From contig WPIO01000007.1 in assembly GCA_009760855.2 (NCBI GenBank), positions 11,783,501 to 11,847,500 of the forward strand: a stretch of 64,000 nt of DNA. The letters run 5' to 3'. The stretch comes from Cristatella mucedo. Its lineage: Eukaryota > Bryozoa > Phylactolaemata > Cristatellidae. A program made the position numbers and the translations under genes. Positions within the stretch are counted from its first letter, which is position 1. Every line of letters starts with the position of its first letter. Of this stretch, positions 23,093 through 34,068 are shown one piece after another. The notes under the pieces were generated by a model that saw only the letters and a program-made list of their open reading frames with translations, made no database searches and was not told where the DNA came from.

Positions 23093-23384
23093 AGAAATGA
23101 TGCATTTCTGAAGCGTGGCGAGCGAACAATCTCGAGCTTTTGTTTTGCTAAACTATGCTCCAAGTGCGACGATTTGGATGCAGTATGGCTGCGGGCGTGC
23201 GGGTCGGGGGGCGGGAAGCAACAAAGGCGTGCCCGGTTGGGTGCCGGCCGTCGAGTGATGGAGATTTTTCGAAAATTCTGCACGCTTAACAAAGTCTAGT
23301 AAACAGAGCTCGTGTCCTGAAGCCCAAGATGCAATACTATCCCATTTCCGGTATTCACAGTCAGGAAAACTCAGCCTTACCATA

Positions 23385-23800
23385 ACTAAGATTTTAATGC
23401 TTCTCTGGAAAACGGGGTTGTTCCAAAGTCCTTCAAATCGGCTATCGTTAGACCTATACATAAGAATTTTAGATGGATTCAGAGGTCCTAGCAATCTGTC
23501 GCAGAGTTTCTCTTCTTCCTGTTGTACAAATTTTTCGTAAAGATTGCCACCATGCAGCTTGTAGCACACAGTGAAAAGAATAAATATTCAGAACAGTTTC
23601 AGTATGGATTCAAGTGACACCACTCCACCAAAACTGCTTTCCTCCCTGTAACCAACGACATCTTCTGCAACAACGGTAACGAGAATGCCACTGCCCTTAG
23701 CACTGCTGGATCTGTCAGCTGTCTTCGACACTATTGGTCGAATAGCCTACTGAAACAATTGAGAACAACGATTGATCTGGCAGACGAGCCACTGGCATTG
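23385..23800 (+). mobile_element. LINE reverse-transcriptase relic
   Basis: Broken frames show the early RT motifs in order. VPKSFKSAIVRPIHKN is near 23410-23465. FQYGFK then HHSTKTAFLPVTNDIF is near 23595-23665. LLDLSAVFDTI (motif A) is near 23700-23740. The motifs are LINE-A/L2-like, but the copy is too diverged to assign. A minus-strand frame over the same bases (23153-23569) is an antisense shadow. Confidence 0.65.
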
Positions 23801-24460
23801 ACTCAAATCGTACTTTTTCGGTCGTGTTCAATCCATGCCGTGCAGGCGTCAGGTCATATCAACTAGACCAGTAACCCTGCCGATCGCGCCTCCCTCCACG
23901 ACGAGGCCGGTTCTGGACGCTCGAATTTCTCGCAAATGCCAGCGCACTTGAACGGGACTAGGCGGAAATCGCCTCCCGGGTCAGCCGCCTGTGGCCGCGC
24001 GAGCCCGAGGCGAACAGGAGGCGGACCACTGGCGCATAGCAGGCGGACAGCGCAGGCAGACGGCAGGCGAGCAGGCGGACGCCGCTGGCTGAGGCTCGCC
24101 AGCTACGCCGCCCGCCCTCGCGCACGACTCGCCGTCCGGAGGCAGGTCGCGGGACTTCGTCCGCGAAATCGCTCCGGGCGCGAAGTCGCGGCGCGAAATC
24201 GCTCCGTACGCCCGTGCGGTCCCTGCCGCCCGATAGCGAGTGCGAGCGGACTGTCGCCAGGCGTCGCCTCCGCTCTGGCGGCCTCTAGTGGCGGCCTCTA
24301 GCGGCGGCCGCGCGCTCGCCGCTGACGCTCAGACTGCGGTTCTCCGCAGGCTGGCGTTTACTCTGCTCCGACGCCGGCGCTGCGCAGGCTGGCATTTGTT
24401 GACGTCTCGGAGCAGGTGGCGGGCATCGTTTGAAGAGCGGCGCTGACCGGTGCGCCGGCC

Positions 24461-24491
<31 letters not shown>
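24461..24491. repeat. (CGG)n trinucleotide repeat
   Basis: About ten uninterrupted CGG units ending in CGGAGG. The translated poly-Arg or poly-Pro frames across it are not evidence of a gene. Confidence 0.95.
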
Positions 24492-25027
24492 AGGTCGCAT
24501 GGTGCAGCTGTCGACTCGATCAGCGCTCGCGCGCGGCCGGGGCTCGCCGCCTCTTTCTGTCTTTTTTTTTGCTGGAGCTGCGGCTCAAGCGATTTAAGCG
24601 GACCTCGGCCGCTTCTTCACAAGCCTCAGATTTCCTGCTGCTCAGACCCGACCAGCTCCGCGTCTGCGTCGGGCAGTTTTGTGGGGAGGGGGAGAGGCGG
24701 TGTTGTGGGGGCCAATCATGCCGAAGGAAAACAGGCGCGCGGCGGACAGTCCGCGGAGCACTTTTTTCTGAGAAAACGATTACTCACCGCCTCTTAGCGG
24801 TGCTCTCTCGCGCCGGCGATCTGTTTGTCCGGCGACGACGACGCCGCCGCCGCCGGTGCGGCCAAAGGCCAGGGCGTGCCTGAGCCGTGACTAAGAGCCG
24901 CCGCCGTGCTGCCCGCCTACTTTGACATCTCTTAGTCAGCGCTGGCGCTGTGAGGCGACGCCGGTTGACAGGCCGCGCCTGTTGCGTGCGAACGTATGCA
25001 TATATGCATGTACGTATGCATGTATCT

Positions 25028-25105
25028 GCAATGTAATGTATTTCCGTCTGTAATTCCAGAAAGCCGCCGAGACCGTGCGGTGCAACGCAGGAGAGTATCG
25101 CGTGC
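25028..25105 (-). mobile_element. LINE-B 3'-end fragment
   Basis: The plus strand reads AATGTAATGTATTTCCGTCTGTAATTCC, the reverse complement of the LINE-B terminus and its (TTACA)-type tail. A short CACGGTCTCGGCGGC segment follows (minus strand). It is about 80 bp only, inside CpG-rich DNA. Confidence 0.65.
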
Positions 25106-26144
25106 AGCGAACTCAAAGCCCCGGTTGGGTTTCGGTACGCGGGCCGAAAAGGCGCTGCTAGAGAGGGCGTGAGAGGGCGGCCGCTCGAAGACAGCTGGGC
25201 GCTAGGTCACGCTCGCCTGCGCACGCTCGGGCATTTGGCGAGAGCCCTCGCCCAGCACGCAGCGCGGGCGACTTCCGCTCTCGACGGTCGCCACTCGTCT
25301 GCAAAGCGGTCGCGTTCGGGTGGCGAGCGAGCGAGCGAGCGTGGATAGGAAGGGCTGCTAGCGCCGCCAGGCACTCTTCTAAGCGTTTGCCTCGAATCGG
25401 CCCTTTTGCTAGAGGCAAAAGTGAGCGCTCTCGAATAAAACGGAATCAGAGCACCGTGGCACCGGCATCGGCGCCACGCTACTGTCCATGCCCGGCGACT
25501 GAGCGATGTAGCTGCTGGTCTTCACGTCAAGGTGCAAGGTATTCGCACGAAAGCGTCGAGACGGTGCCGCAGACGACTTTTCCTCACGGCCCGCTGCAAG
25601 AGGAGCTGATTGCCACTGGGACGGCTCTGTCCGCATTTCAAACGAGGTTGCTCAATCAGCTGACCTTCGCGGTTACTTTTACTTCAGACAGACGGCGAAT
25701 GCAGTGCGCGAGAAGTGACGCAGCGAAGTAATGGCTTCGCTCCTCCGGCTCGAGTCCCCAACGAATCGCGCTGGAAGGAAAGGTCGGCGAGGGCACGTAG
25801 CGTTTGCTGCGTCGATGTTTATTTTCGCGCCACGTTTTTCTTCAAACACCCGAGTCTGACGTCGCGCAGTTCAACCGAGCGCTTGCAAAGGGCTGCGTTT
25901 AAGCGCCGGCGGGGCCTGCGCCGGACAGACGTGGCTACTTGCCGAGCTGACTGATTGCAGCCGTCTCGTTAACTTCGCTGGCCTGCATACGACGACGCGT
26001 GCCAGACATACTATGCCATTGCACGAAATCATACGCGGAACTCTTTTGCCCAGTGCGAGCCCATTTTGAGAAAAATTCGGCTACTTAAGTAAAATGCTAA
26101 AATTTTCTGTCTACTTTTTCGCCAGCGGACTCGTAGTGCTGACG

Positions 26145-26388
26145 CTACGGGATGGTGAAGCCATTTTCGTTGCAGTCTTCGGGTTTCCATGTCGTATAAG
26201 TGCCACATATACGCGAGTATCTCTCGGTTATGCTCGTCGCTTTTACGGATAGGCGATAAATTATCTCGCTGGCAAGACGAGTAGCCAAACTAGAGACGCC
26301 GAGTTCCAGGATGTGGACGCACTTCTCATTCTCAGAGTCCAGGGCGAACGCTTTCGCACAATAGAGCACCGATTGCGCCGCTAGGCCA
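26145..26388 (-). CDS. candidate terminal exon of unknown host gene
   Basis: Minus-strand frame that follows an AG at 26390-26389 and reads GLAAQSVLYCAKAFALDSEN, then continues ENEKCVHILELG to a TAG stop at 26145. The first half has GC-rich third positions. Its phase fits the donor of the exon at 26495-26639 (split AG|T codon) across a putative 106-bp intron. The polypyrimidine tract before the acceptor is weak. An alternative acceptor with a good pyrimidine tract (CTCGTCTTGCCAG, near 26271-26283) would open another frame containing REILAYMWHLYDMETRR. Only one can be right. No family is recognised. Confidence 0.3.
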
Positions 26389-26494
26389 CTGTCCGTCGGA
26401 CCTTACGAGCTATGGAGTTTTAATCGGCTGCATTCAATTAAAGGTAGATATATGTACAGATTAATACTGTAAATACTTAAATAAATCTCTGTAC

Positions 26495-26639
26495 CTTAGC
26501 CGAAGGAACCCTGCGCCGCCGGGGCCGCTGATGGAGAGACGAGCCACCCGGTTCAGCACGGCCTCCGAGCCGGAAATGGCGTCCGAGACGTGCAGCTGCC
26601 GCAATGCCGCCCGTTCCTCTCGCGAAATAATTGTGATCA
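26495..26639 (-). CDS. candidate internal exon of unknown host gene
   Basis: A 145-bp minus-strand segment is bounded by TTAG (acceptor, 26641-26640) and CTAAG|GTACAG (donor, 26495|26494). The frame reads ITIISREERAALRQLHVSDA and then SGSEAVLNRVARLSISGPGG. Third positions are strongly C/G and the composition is that of a normal globular or helical protein. This contrasts with the Arg/Ala-rich chance frames elsewhere in CpG-rich DNA. The frame starts after a stop 11 codons upstream and has no ATG, so it would be an internal exon. I do not recognise the protein. A relic of a processed or duplicated gene is possible. Confidence 0.35.
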
Positions 26640-26831
26640 CTAAGCATTTGTAGAGTAAGTGCCCTTAGAGAAATAAATATAATTCTAGACAATTATCATA
26701 ACCTGAAGAGAAGTCATGTTATGTGCAGTGGTATATACATGTACAATTGTACCATGCCGACGCACATAAAGAAGCATTCGCAGGAAGAAGCAACTATTCT
26801 GCAAACGAAGAAAAAGGGTCTAGATTCTTCT

Positions 26832-26861
26832 TCATCGTCATCATCATCATCATCATCATCA
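26832..26861. repeat. (TCA)n microsatellite
   Basis: About eight TCA/ATC units on the plus strand. Confidence 0.9.
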
Positions 26862-27175
26862 AGTCAGCTATGCTGCTGCTACAGTCGGGAGTGAGTTACA
26901 ATCTATGTACTTGAAAGGGAAGGCTTGGCTCAGAGGATGAGAACTCCCCCCCCCCTTGCAAAGTCTCTACAGTTGCTTAGGGGTAAGCAATTTGAGTGAA
27001 ATTAGCAGTTCGGTGTGACTTCTCCTCACTCGGTATCCCGTACTTAATTAGTTGCTAAACTATTTCTTCTTTGAATGATGCTGCGACGAAACCTAAAGCT
27101 AGGGTATATTCAATATGCTACTTCTGCAGGGCAGCGCACGTTAAGCATCTCGGAAGAAAGAAACAGGTATGGAGT

Positions 27176-27631
27176 CTACTGGGCTCGCAGTCTTCTTAGA
27201 CTAAGTGAACAACTTCCAGATGCAGTCAGCAAGGCTGGACTTGCAGGCTGACTTTGAAGTATAACAAGGACCTGAGGTTGTTTAGTTAGAAAAGATATTA
27301 CCTTGGACATGGAATCTCTGATCCTGTATAATTTAGTAACACAAAAGCTAGAAAAATCATATGCCGGATCGCTGCAAGAATTGCTAGGTATGGTGCTGAA
27401 CTTGAAGCTGCCCCCAGGACAGTTTAAGATCCTAGAGAATATTCGGTATATAGTGCAACCTAAGCTGCGAGTGGGGCCATGCCCACCCATAATGAGATCA
27501 AAGGAATCAGCCACTGTAAAAATAAATTTGGCATATGTGGTGTTAGTTGCGCTATTGAAGTGAATGTTGACTTTATCCAGTGACAGGAATGATCGGTTCT
27601 GGAGCCGAGCATTGACATGAGTTGGTAACAA
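27176..27631 (-). pseudogene. LINE-A-like endonuclease-domain relic
   Basis: A 151-codon minus frame contains GHGPTRSLGCTIYRIFS, which aligns with VHGPTHIKGHTLDQIFS of the 57.3-kb endonuclease. Conserved His-Thr-Leu-Asp is changed to Cys-Thr-Ile-Tyr, so catalysis would be lost. Nearby nucleotide sequence (TATGGTGCTGAACTTGAAGC near 27390) also matches the relic at 19.44 kb. Flanking parts of the frame do not align clearly. Confidence 0.55.
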
Positions 27632-27671
27632 TTTGAAAAAGAAAGTCTTGGTATTGAGGTTTGATGTATTA

Positions 27672-27763
27672 CTGCTACTGCATCAAATATAAAGTGCGTA
27701 TAAAGAGGTTGAGTTCTCAGATGGCACTATATCAAATGCATAATTACTATTATTATTACTGCC
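27672..27763 (+). mobile_element. LINE-A solo 3' end
   Basis: AAGTGCGTATAAAGAGGTTGAGTTCTC and GGCACTATATCAAATGC lead into an (ATT)n-like tail. The outer stem AGTGC/GCACT still pairs perfectly although both arms differ from the usual AGCGC/GCGCT. Confidence 0.7.
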
Positions 27764-28940
27764 ATCAAAGTTCCGTTTGAGGGACCCAGTACAACAGATT
27801 AGCGTACCTTTAAACCAGGAACAAAACACAGTGAATACTCTATCACCAATTCTCATTGACCTCTGGGTATTAAGCAAACAGAAGGCCATGTAGTCACTAA
27901 GATTACAGTCTGGCAATCAGGCGATCTCAGCCGTGTCTCTGTCGCGTCAAACAGGTCAAAAGCAGCGTCTAGAATCATGCCGTGTTTTCTTGCAGGTTTA
28001 ATACTTATTGCAGTGCGATAAAGCTACATAATTTAAAATTCGACAACACTTAAACATTATCAGCTGTAAGTATATTATCAGCATTCAGAGTCACTTAGCT
28101 ACTGTTGAAGGTTTAGACCCTAGGAGCAACTGGTCTTCGACGATTATTAGCCTGTTGTACTTTGACATAGAGTGCTGTCATACATACGTATGTGGCCCGA
28201 TGTGGCTGTCGAATAGACTGTTCTACCATAACGACATGGATAAGTTGCATTAAGGCCTAAGTGTTCTTTGGTGCTGCTATTCTCTGCTTTTGCCGGCAGA
28301 TCTGTATGTTTCGGCCACAGGGCTACGACTTATAAACCGAGCTTCGCTGAGCCAAATCTACCCCTACTGGTCGCTCTTCTGCTAGAATTAGCATCTTCGT
28401 GTGCACTGCATTTGTAGCAGAAGACATCAGTACACCATCCGCTACAGGGTGTTCGTAACAATATTGAATAAGCATCCCATAAGCACAATTTAGTAGCAGC
28501 TCCTCAGGTTATAGCTTGCTTGGTGACGGTCAAGTTAAGGCGATTCACTTCGATGTTTGAGGAAGACCCCGGGTGGCTCAAACAATGCGAGAAGTATTCG
28601 TGGTCATTATTCATCCTATACTCATTTTCTTGCAATTTCTGAGCTGCAGATTGGTGATGCCCAATTAATTACCCATAGAAATCCATGAGCATCCAGGAAC
28701 GCATTTGAAAAGCAATAGTAAGATGATAGTCAGCATGCACGAACGCATTAATAGTGTGGTCACACAGAACCAGCGAAGCTATAATGGCAGATGACTCAGG
28801 TGTGGAAGGACTAGCCAATGAAACTGGACGAGTGGATGTGCATGCAGGCGGGATGGTAGGCATAGGTGCTAACGAATGAATGGATTCAGAGGAGAGTTCG
28901 GTACGATGAGAAGTCTGATTAAGAAGTTTCCTCATAGTTA
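27764..28940. other. no gene recognised
   Basis: A minus frame at 27683-27916 has a weak LINE-like IGDRVFTVFCSWFKG segment and may be another RT relic. The rest shows nothing I can assign. Confidence 0.35.
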
Positions 28941-28944
28941 GGCC

Positions 28945-29012
28945 TGAACTTGAGCATTAAAGGACCTACAAGTGAGTGATTGAACCTTGAAGTATGTGTG
29001 TTGCCTTAAAAC
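28945..29012 (-). mobile_element. small LINE-A fragment
   Basis: GGACCTACAAGTGAGTGATTGAACCTTGAAGT matches the minus-orientation LINE-A segment GGACCTAAAAGTGAGCGACAAAACCTTAAAAGT at about 9870. Confidence 0.5.
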
Positions 29013-29179
29013 GTCGATTTCGCAAAACACCTGAGGTGGTCTAATATCATGAGCAGAGATTGGTAAACTTTGAGAGGAAGCCCGATATCTATGTACTTGA
29101 GTATTTATACACGAAGAAATAGATATATGAATAATTATCTTTATATGATGAATAAACCAAAGTACACCCATTAGTACAG

Positions 29180-29880
29180 AAATTTAACTAGCTCCTTAAT
29201 TCTGTCTCGGCTTGATTGTTGTAATTACATTTTGGATGGGCTACAGAGAAAAGCACCTAGGCCACAACAGATAACTATGAATATGGCTGCAAAGCTAGTT
29301 TGCAAGTCCCAGAGGTTTTATCACGTGTCTCCTTTGCTAAAAGAGCTACGGTGGCTTCCGGTTGACCAACGGATAGAGAGCAAAGTTCTTACACTTATCC
29401 ACAAGGCCAGATACGGCTCGGGTCGTCTGTACCTAGCTGAACTGCAGCACCAGTTTCAGCCTCCTCGTACCCTCAGGTCCTGTACGGACAATAAATTAGC
29501 TATTTCCTTTCTCTGCTCATAGACCGTTGGCCACAGAAGCTTCAGATAGGCAGATCCCAGGCTGTGGAACTCGCTTCCACGATTGCTATGCAACGACAAC
29601 TACTCTCCTACTGCCGACTTTGGCACATCTTTTTCAGCGGTCCTGAGACGCTACTTCCATGCTACTCACTACCTCAACTGCTCTCCTGCCTCTGCTATGC
29701 TTCCCACTTTCTTTTTGTTGCGTGAGATGAAGTCTGTTGGCTACCAAATGCGTACAGAAAACCTCTTAGGGTGTGAGTGGGCTATACACAACTCTCATGC
29801 TTATTACTCACATAGTCTTTGTGGCGTTGTGGTTATACAGACGGAGATAAAATTGCATTACATTACACTAAATACAATCC
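29180..29880 (+). mobile_element. LINE-B, 0.7-kb 3' copy
   Basis: It starts at the conserved LTSSLILSRLDCCN-like segment. It runs through HVSPLLKELRWLPVDQRIES and YLAELQHQFQPPR (frame 29232-29522), then RLWNSLPRLL in a shifted frame. The 3' end is ACAGACGGAGAT plus a (ATTAC)-type tail at about 29838-29870. Confidence 0.88.
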
Positions 29881-29919
29881 TAGCAATATGTGAGTCCATG
29901 TAGATACAATTACAATTAC

Positions 29920-30960
29920 TTACGATATTCAGCTGTATTTTTCATTCAAACCGCCGGAATCTGCTGCAACAACTGAGAAATTGAATGCTTGCCTTGCCGA
30001 CATTTGGTCCTGGATGTCAGAAAACTTGCTGAAACTAAATGAGGATAAAACCGAACTGCTGCTCATAGGACACCCTAAGCGTGTGGCGGAATTAAACGGC
30101 TGTGCTTTTCTAATAGATGATGCTAGAGTGCGACCATCACCACGTGCTAGAAATTTAGATTTCGTTTTTGACTGCTGCCTCAATTTTAAAAGCTTCATTC
30201 AGAAGACTGCCTCTACAGCTAGCCATCACGTCCGATTCCTATCCAAGATTGGGAGCTATCTTCCTCAGTGGCTTGAAAAACATTTACCTAGCTCCTTAGT
30301 TTTGTCTCGGCTTGATTATTGTAATTCCTTTTTGGCTGAGCTACCAAAGAATGTAACTTGGCCCCTGCAGCTGGCTATGAATAGGGCTGAAAGGCTAATC
30401 TTCAAGTCCCAGTGGTTTGAGCACGTGTCTCGTTTGCTAAAAGAGCTTGGATGGATGCCGGTTGATCAACGGATACAGCAAAGTTCTTACACTGACCCAT
30501 AAGGCCTGCCACGGCTTGGCTCATTCCTACCTAGCTGAACTGCTACACTAGTTTCAGCCTCCTCATGCCCTCAGGTCCTGTAGGGACAATAAATTAGCTG
30601 TTCCATTCCTCCACCTAAAGACCGTTGGCGACAGAAGCTTTATCTCTGCAGGTCCTAGACTGTGGAACTCGCTTCCACAATTCTTACGCAACGAATACTG
30701 CTCTCCTACTGCCGACTATGGCACATCCTTTTCAGCGGTCCTGAGCTGTACTTCTATGCTACTCACTACCTCAAATGCTCTCTTAACTCTGCTATGCTTC
30801 CCACTTTCTCTTTGTTGCGTGAGACGAAGTCGGTGGGCTACCGAATGCGTACCAAAAATCACTTAGGCTGTGAGAGAGCTATACAAATCTCTCCTGCGTA
30901 ACGCCTACACAGTCTTAATGGCTTTGTTGAGTTACAGACGGAGATACGTTACATAATGTT
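29920..30960 (+). mobile_element. LINE-B, 1.04-kb copy
   Basis: It begins right at the RT catalytic box (YDIQLYFSFKPPE) and continues to ACAGACGGAGATACGTTACA at about 30936-30955. It lies about 40 bp downstream of another LINE-B copy in the same orientation. Confidence 0.9.
29981..30502 (+). pseudogene. LINE-B RT C-terminal region
   Basis: A 173-codon frame follows the catalytic box. It contains NACLADIWSWMSENLLKLNE, DKTELLLIGHPKR, LSRLDYCNSFLAELPK and HVSRLLKELGWMPVDQRIQ. A one-base loss after DQRIQ shifts the remainder (THKACHGLAHSYLAELL and onward) into other frames. The endonuclease and most of the RT are absent. Confidence 0.88.
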
Positions 30961-31252
30961 ACTATCGTATACATGAAAGTACAGTCCGATAGTTCGTATT
31001 ACGACCTCTGCTTTATTTATAATTGCATTAATTACTTCAGAAACACTGGTGTTTCAGTTGTGAAATTTTTGGTAGAATAAATGCAGTTCATCCCTATTTA
31101 TGGCTTCATTCTTATCTGGTAAGGCACCTCTGCTGCAACTCCTTCAACTGCCTCCACGATCAGTTTTTAGGCACCTCCATGACAAAAATGTGCTAATTAT
31201 GCCTGTGCATTATTATTACTGTTATTATTAGCATGTGCACGCATACATACAT

Positions 31253-31288
<36 letters not shown>

Positions 31289-31293
31289 GCGCG

Positions 31294-31344
<51 letters not shown>
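31253..31344. repeat. compound (AC)n(GC)n(AC)n(AT)n microsatellite
   Basis: AC units at 31253-31286, a short CGCGCGCG, AC again, then (AT)n to 31344. The alternating purine-pyrimidine tract is Z-DNA-prone. Confidence 0.97.
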
Positions 31345-31346
<2 letters not shown>

Positions 31347-34016
31347 TTTAAACAGGTTGCTTTCTTGACATTTTAAAAACTTACCCACAATAAATGGCTC
31401 CCGGAGTTAACTTAGGGCCTCGTAGCTCACACTGTGTTTGTATCAGCCAACAGATACATTTCATATTGGGATTTGCTTAGCTGTACTACTGTCCTTGCCT
31501 ATTTTCTTTGTTGATGACCTACAGGTAAGACTGCCAAAACTGTCTGTGTTTATCGTTTCACAATAAAACGATAAACAATTAGGAATTGAGATGGTGGCTT
31601 CTTCATCAAGGTTAGCTAGTGAGTTAATCACAGTTTTGGAGAGGTCCAAGTGGAGCTATTGAGTTGGTGCTCCTAGTTGAATCGTAATAGGCTGGGTAGG
31701 ATCAGCTTGACTACATGTGTAGTTATAGTATGATTAGTGTAACTATAACATTAGAGAAGTATTAGCCCTATCCCGAAGCCTAAGGGTGGATCTACTTTGT
31801 TAGCAATGAAATGCTTTAAGCTCCCTCATCGCTCTTGCTATAGAGCTGCTTTGCCACCTGACTACCAAAGTCTCTTCCAAAAGCATGCTCACAAACCAGT
31901 CCTGCATACCAGGCCGAACATTCTCCGGCCGGACATCTTCAGGTTGTGGTAGCAGTGATTTGACGATTTTGTGAGCCACAATACTCGTGATTCGGTCGGT
32001 CCATCTAGTCAACTAGGCGATCTTTTGCTTGCTTCTGAGTATCTGCTAGCCAGTAAATATCTCGACATACATTCCGAGGCCTCAAAATATGTCTATAAAG
32101 GCATCAAGTCATCGACAGCCAACTAAACAATGCAGCAGTTTAGAGAGCGACATAAAAGTTGCCTAGCGTTCTTGATGTTTGTTGCCAACTATAATATCAA
32201 AACAATCTTTAAAGTGCCACAAGTTTAAATAAACTTTTTTCTAAGCACCTCCAGCCAGTTGAAAAGATGCACATGCAATACTCAGTGATGACATGTATCG
32301 AGTGCATAAGCACTTAAATCATACGCTGAGCTGCAGGAGTCAGTGTGGAAAGGAGACTCCGTTTGGAAAGGTGACTCGAATTACAAGCACTTCTCTTCTG
32401 ACAGCTAACACATAAAGCAGCTAATCGATCTCAGGAAGGACTCCGGCTGTCAGACCACTTAGTCACTCAAGGCAAGCAAGCTCTGCCAATCAAACTGCTA
32501 TTGAGTGCTAGGATTGAAGCCTATGGGCGCCAGGACCAACATGCTATATCCATGCTACATGCTATATTCTATCGGGAATATCCCATAGTGCTCCGAGCAC
32601 TAGGAAGACGGCTATGCTACCCCTGGGTACAGTGGCTGTGGGTGGAAACCACATTAATCTAGCCCTGGTCACAACCCTTGCTAGACGACAGCCCTGATAT
32701 CTTCAAACACTCGTCTAACTTTCCCAGCTCGGATGCCATTCGCGAGGCAGAGGCAGGTGCACACTGTGTGCTGATCTTAAATCACGGACTAGTCAGGTGG
32801 CTTGCCGGTGTGAGCCTCTTGGTGACTGGTCCAAACATTGTCGTCCATTGGCACGTGTTCCAAGCAGCCTGTTACAGCATGCCAGAAGGACTTGTTTGAT
32901 GCCCACTAGCCACATGGATCAGCAGCAGTTCGGCGAGCTTCCAGAGGCTTCAGCTGCCGTGCTGCGCCAGGTGGATGCTGAGATGCCGAGAGGAGCCTGA
33001 CGGGCAGCAAGACTGGTCCATAGCGGTCGAGGCTGTGTCCATGAAGGAAAATCATCGCAGTCCTATTTCCGGCTTGTATGGACACAGAGCCTTAAGAACA
33101 CCAAACCGCTCAACGACCGTGTTGGCCGAGAACCCTAGTTGATCAGCCTAGATATATATCTTCTCCCCCACCATTTGCTGTACTCTCACAAATTTAGAAA
33201 TGTGTAGATATGTTGTCTATCGATCACACAAAACATAGCCCTGAAGCTATGTATGTCTGCCTGAGTTCCGCTGAGTTTCCTTATCCTCTCATCAAGGGGC
33301 TGCACGAAATCCTCGGACGCTAGCTTGAATATGCTGCAGCTATTCATCAGGCCATCGGATCTGTTGATCCTGAGCTCAACTTGCCGACAGAAGCCACTTT
33401 CGTTCGTAGCTGCTCCTACCAATGATTGAGCTAGGAGCTGCTTAGTGTGAAGAAAACGGGGCATGGCCTTAAAAGTCTGAAGATTGCTCATTGCTATGGC
33501 TGCAAGTAGATTTAGTGACTATCCATTGACATCTTGCTGAGCATGATGTGTACCGAGAAGGTGATCATGGTTGTTGTTGGTCAAGTTAGGAAGTTATTAT
33601 TAGGTTGCATGGTGACTTGCATCGCACTTGGATGAAATCGATGGCCATGGGAGTGCATCTCACAGGTAGCATAGCCGAAGTAGAGGAATCATGAGTGAAG
33701 TAATCACCAGAGCAGGGCAACCTGAAAGACAAAGTTCCAGTCGGCAGCCGAAAGACAAAGAGACTGGTTGTCGATTTTCAGAACAAGGGCATCCATCACA
33801 AAATAAAATGATAATGCGACAGTGCAGGTTTTTCAGCTCGGATACATTACAGGATGTGCAGAGCGATTATATCTGAGGTGTTCAGGCAGTTGAATGAGAT
33901 GGCTAAATCCACAGACATTTTGGCTACATTAAAGCACTGCAATGACTACTGACTTATGGAGAAGTAACAGACACCACGTTATCATCAAAATGTATGCTGC
34001 ATACACGAGAACACAT
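31345..34016. other. 2.7-kb stretch, nothing assigned
   Basis: Several 60-100-codon frames exist (minus 31800-32012, plus 32678-32899, minus 33186-33491). I recognise no domain in any of them and no flanking splice-site pair. Confidence 0.4.
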
Positions 34017-34027
34017 GCACACACACA

Positions 34028-34064
<37 letters not shown>
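34017..34064. repeat. (AC)n microsatellite
   Basis: Array of AC units with one AAAC interruption. The flanking sequence is also rich in ACAC and GCAC words. Confidence 0.97.

Positions 34065-34068
<4 letters not shown>

Larger units (their letters stand above)
23880..25440. other. CpG-rich block with a CGG array
   Basis: Very high GC and CpG. Frames are open on both strands (for example plus 23936-24301 and minus 25158-25418) with Arg/Ala/Pro-rich translations. It resembles a CpG-island-like promoter or 5' UTR region. Candidate minus-strand exons lie about 1 kb to the right, but a promoter for them would be expected upstream, at higher coordinates. I therefore do not link the two. Confidence 0.4.

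Noticed and set aside
23153-23569. 138-codon minus frame
   Set aside because: It is antisense to a plus-strand RT relic (FKSAIVRPIHKN and FQYGFK motifs) and has no domain of its own.
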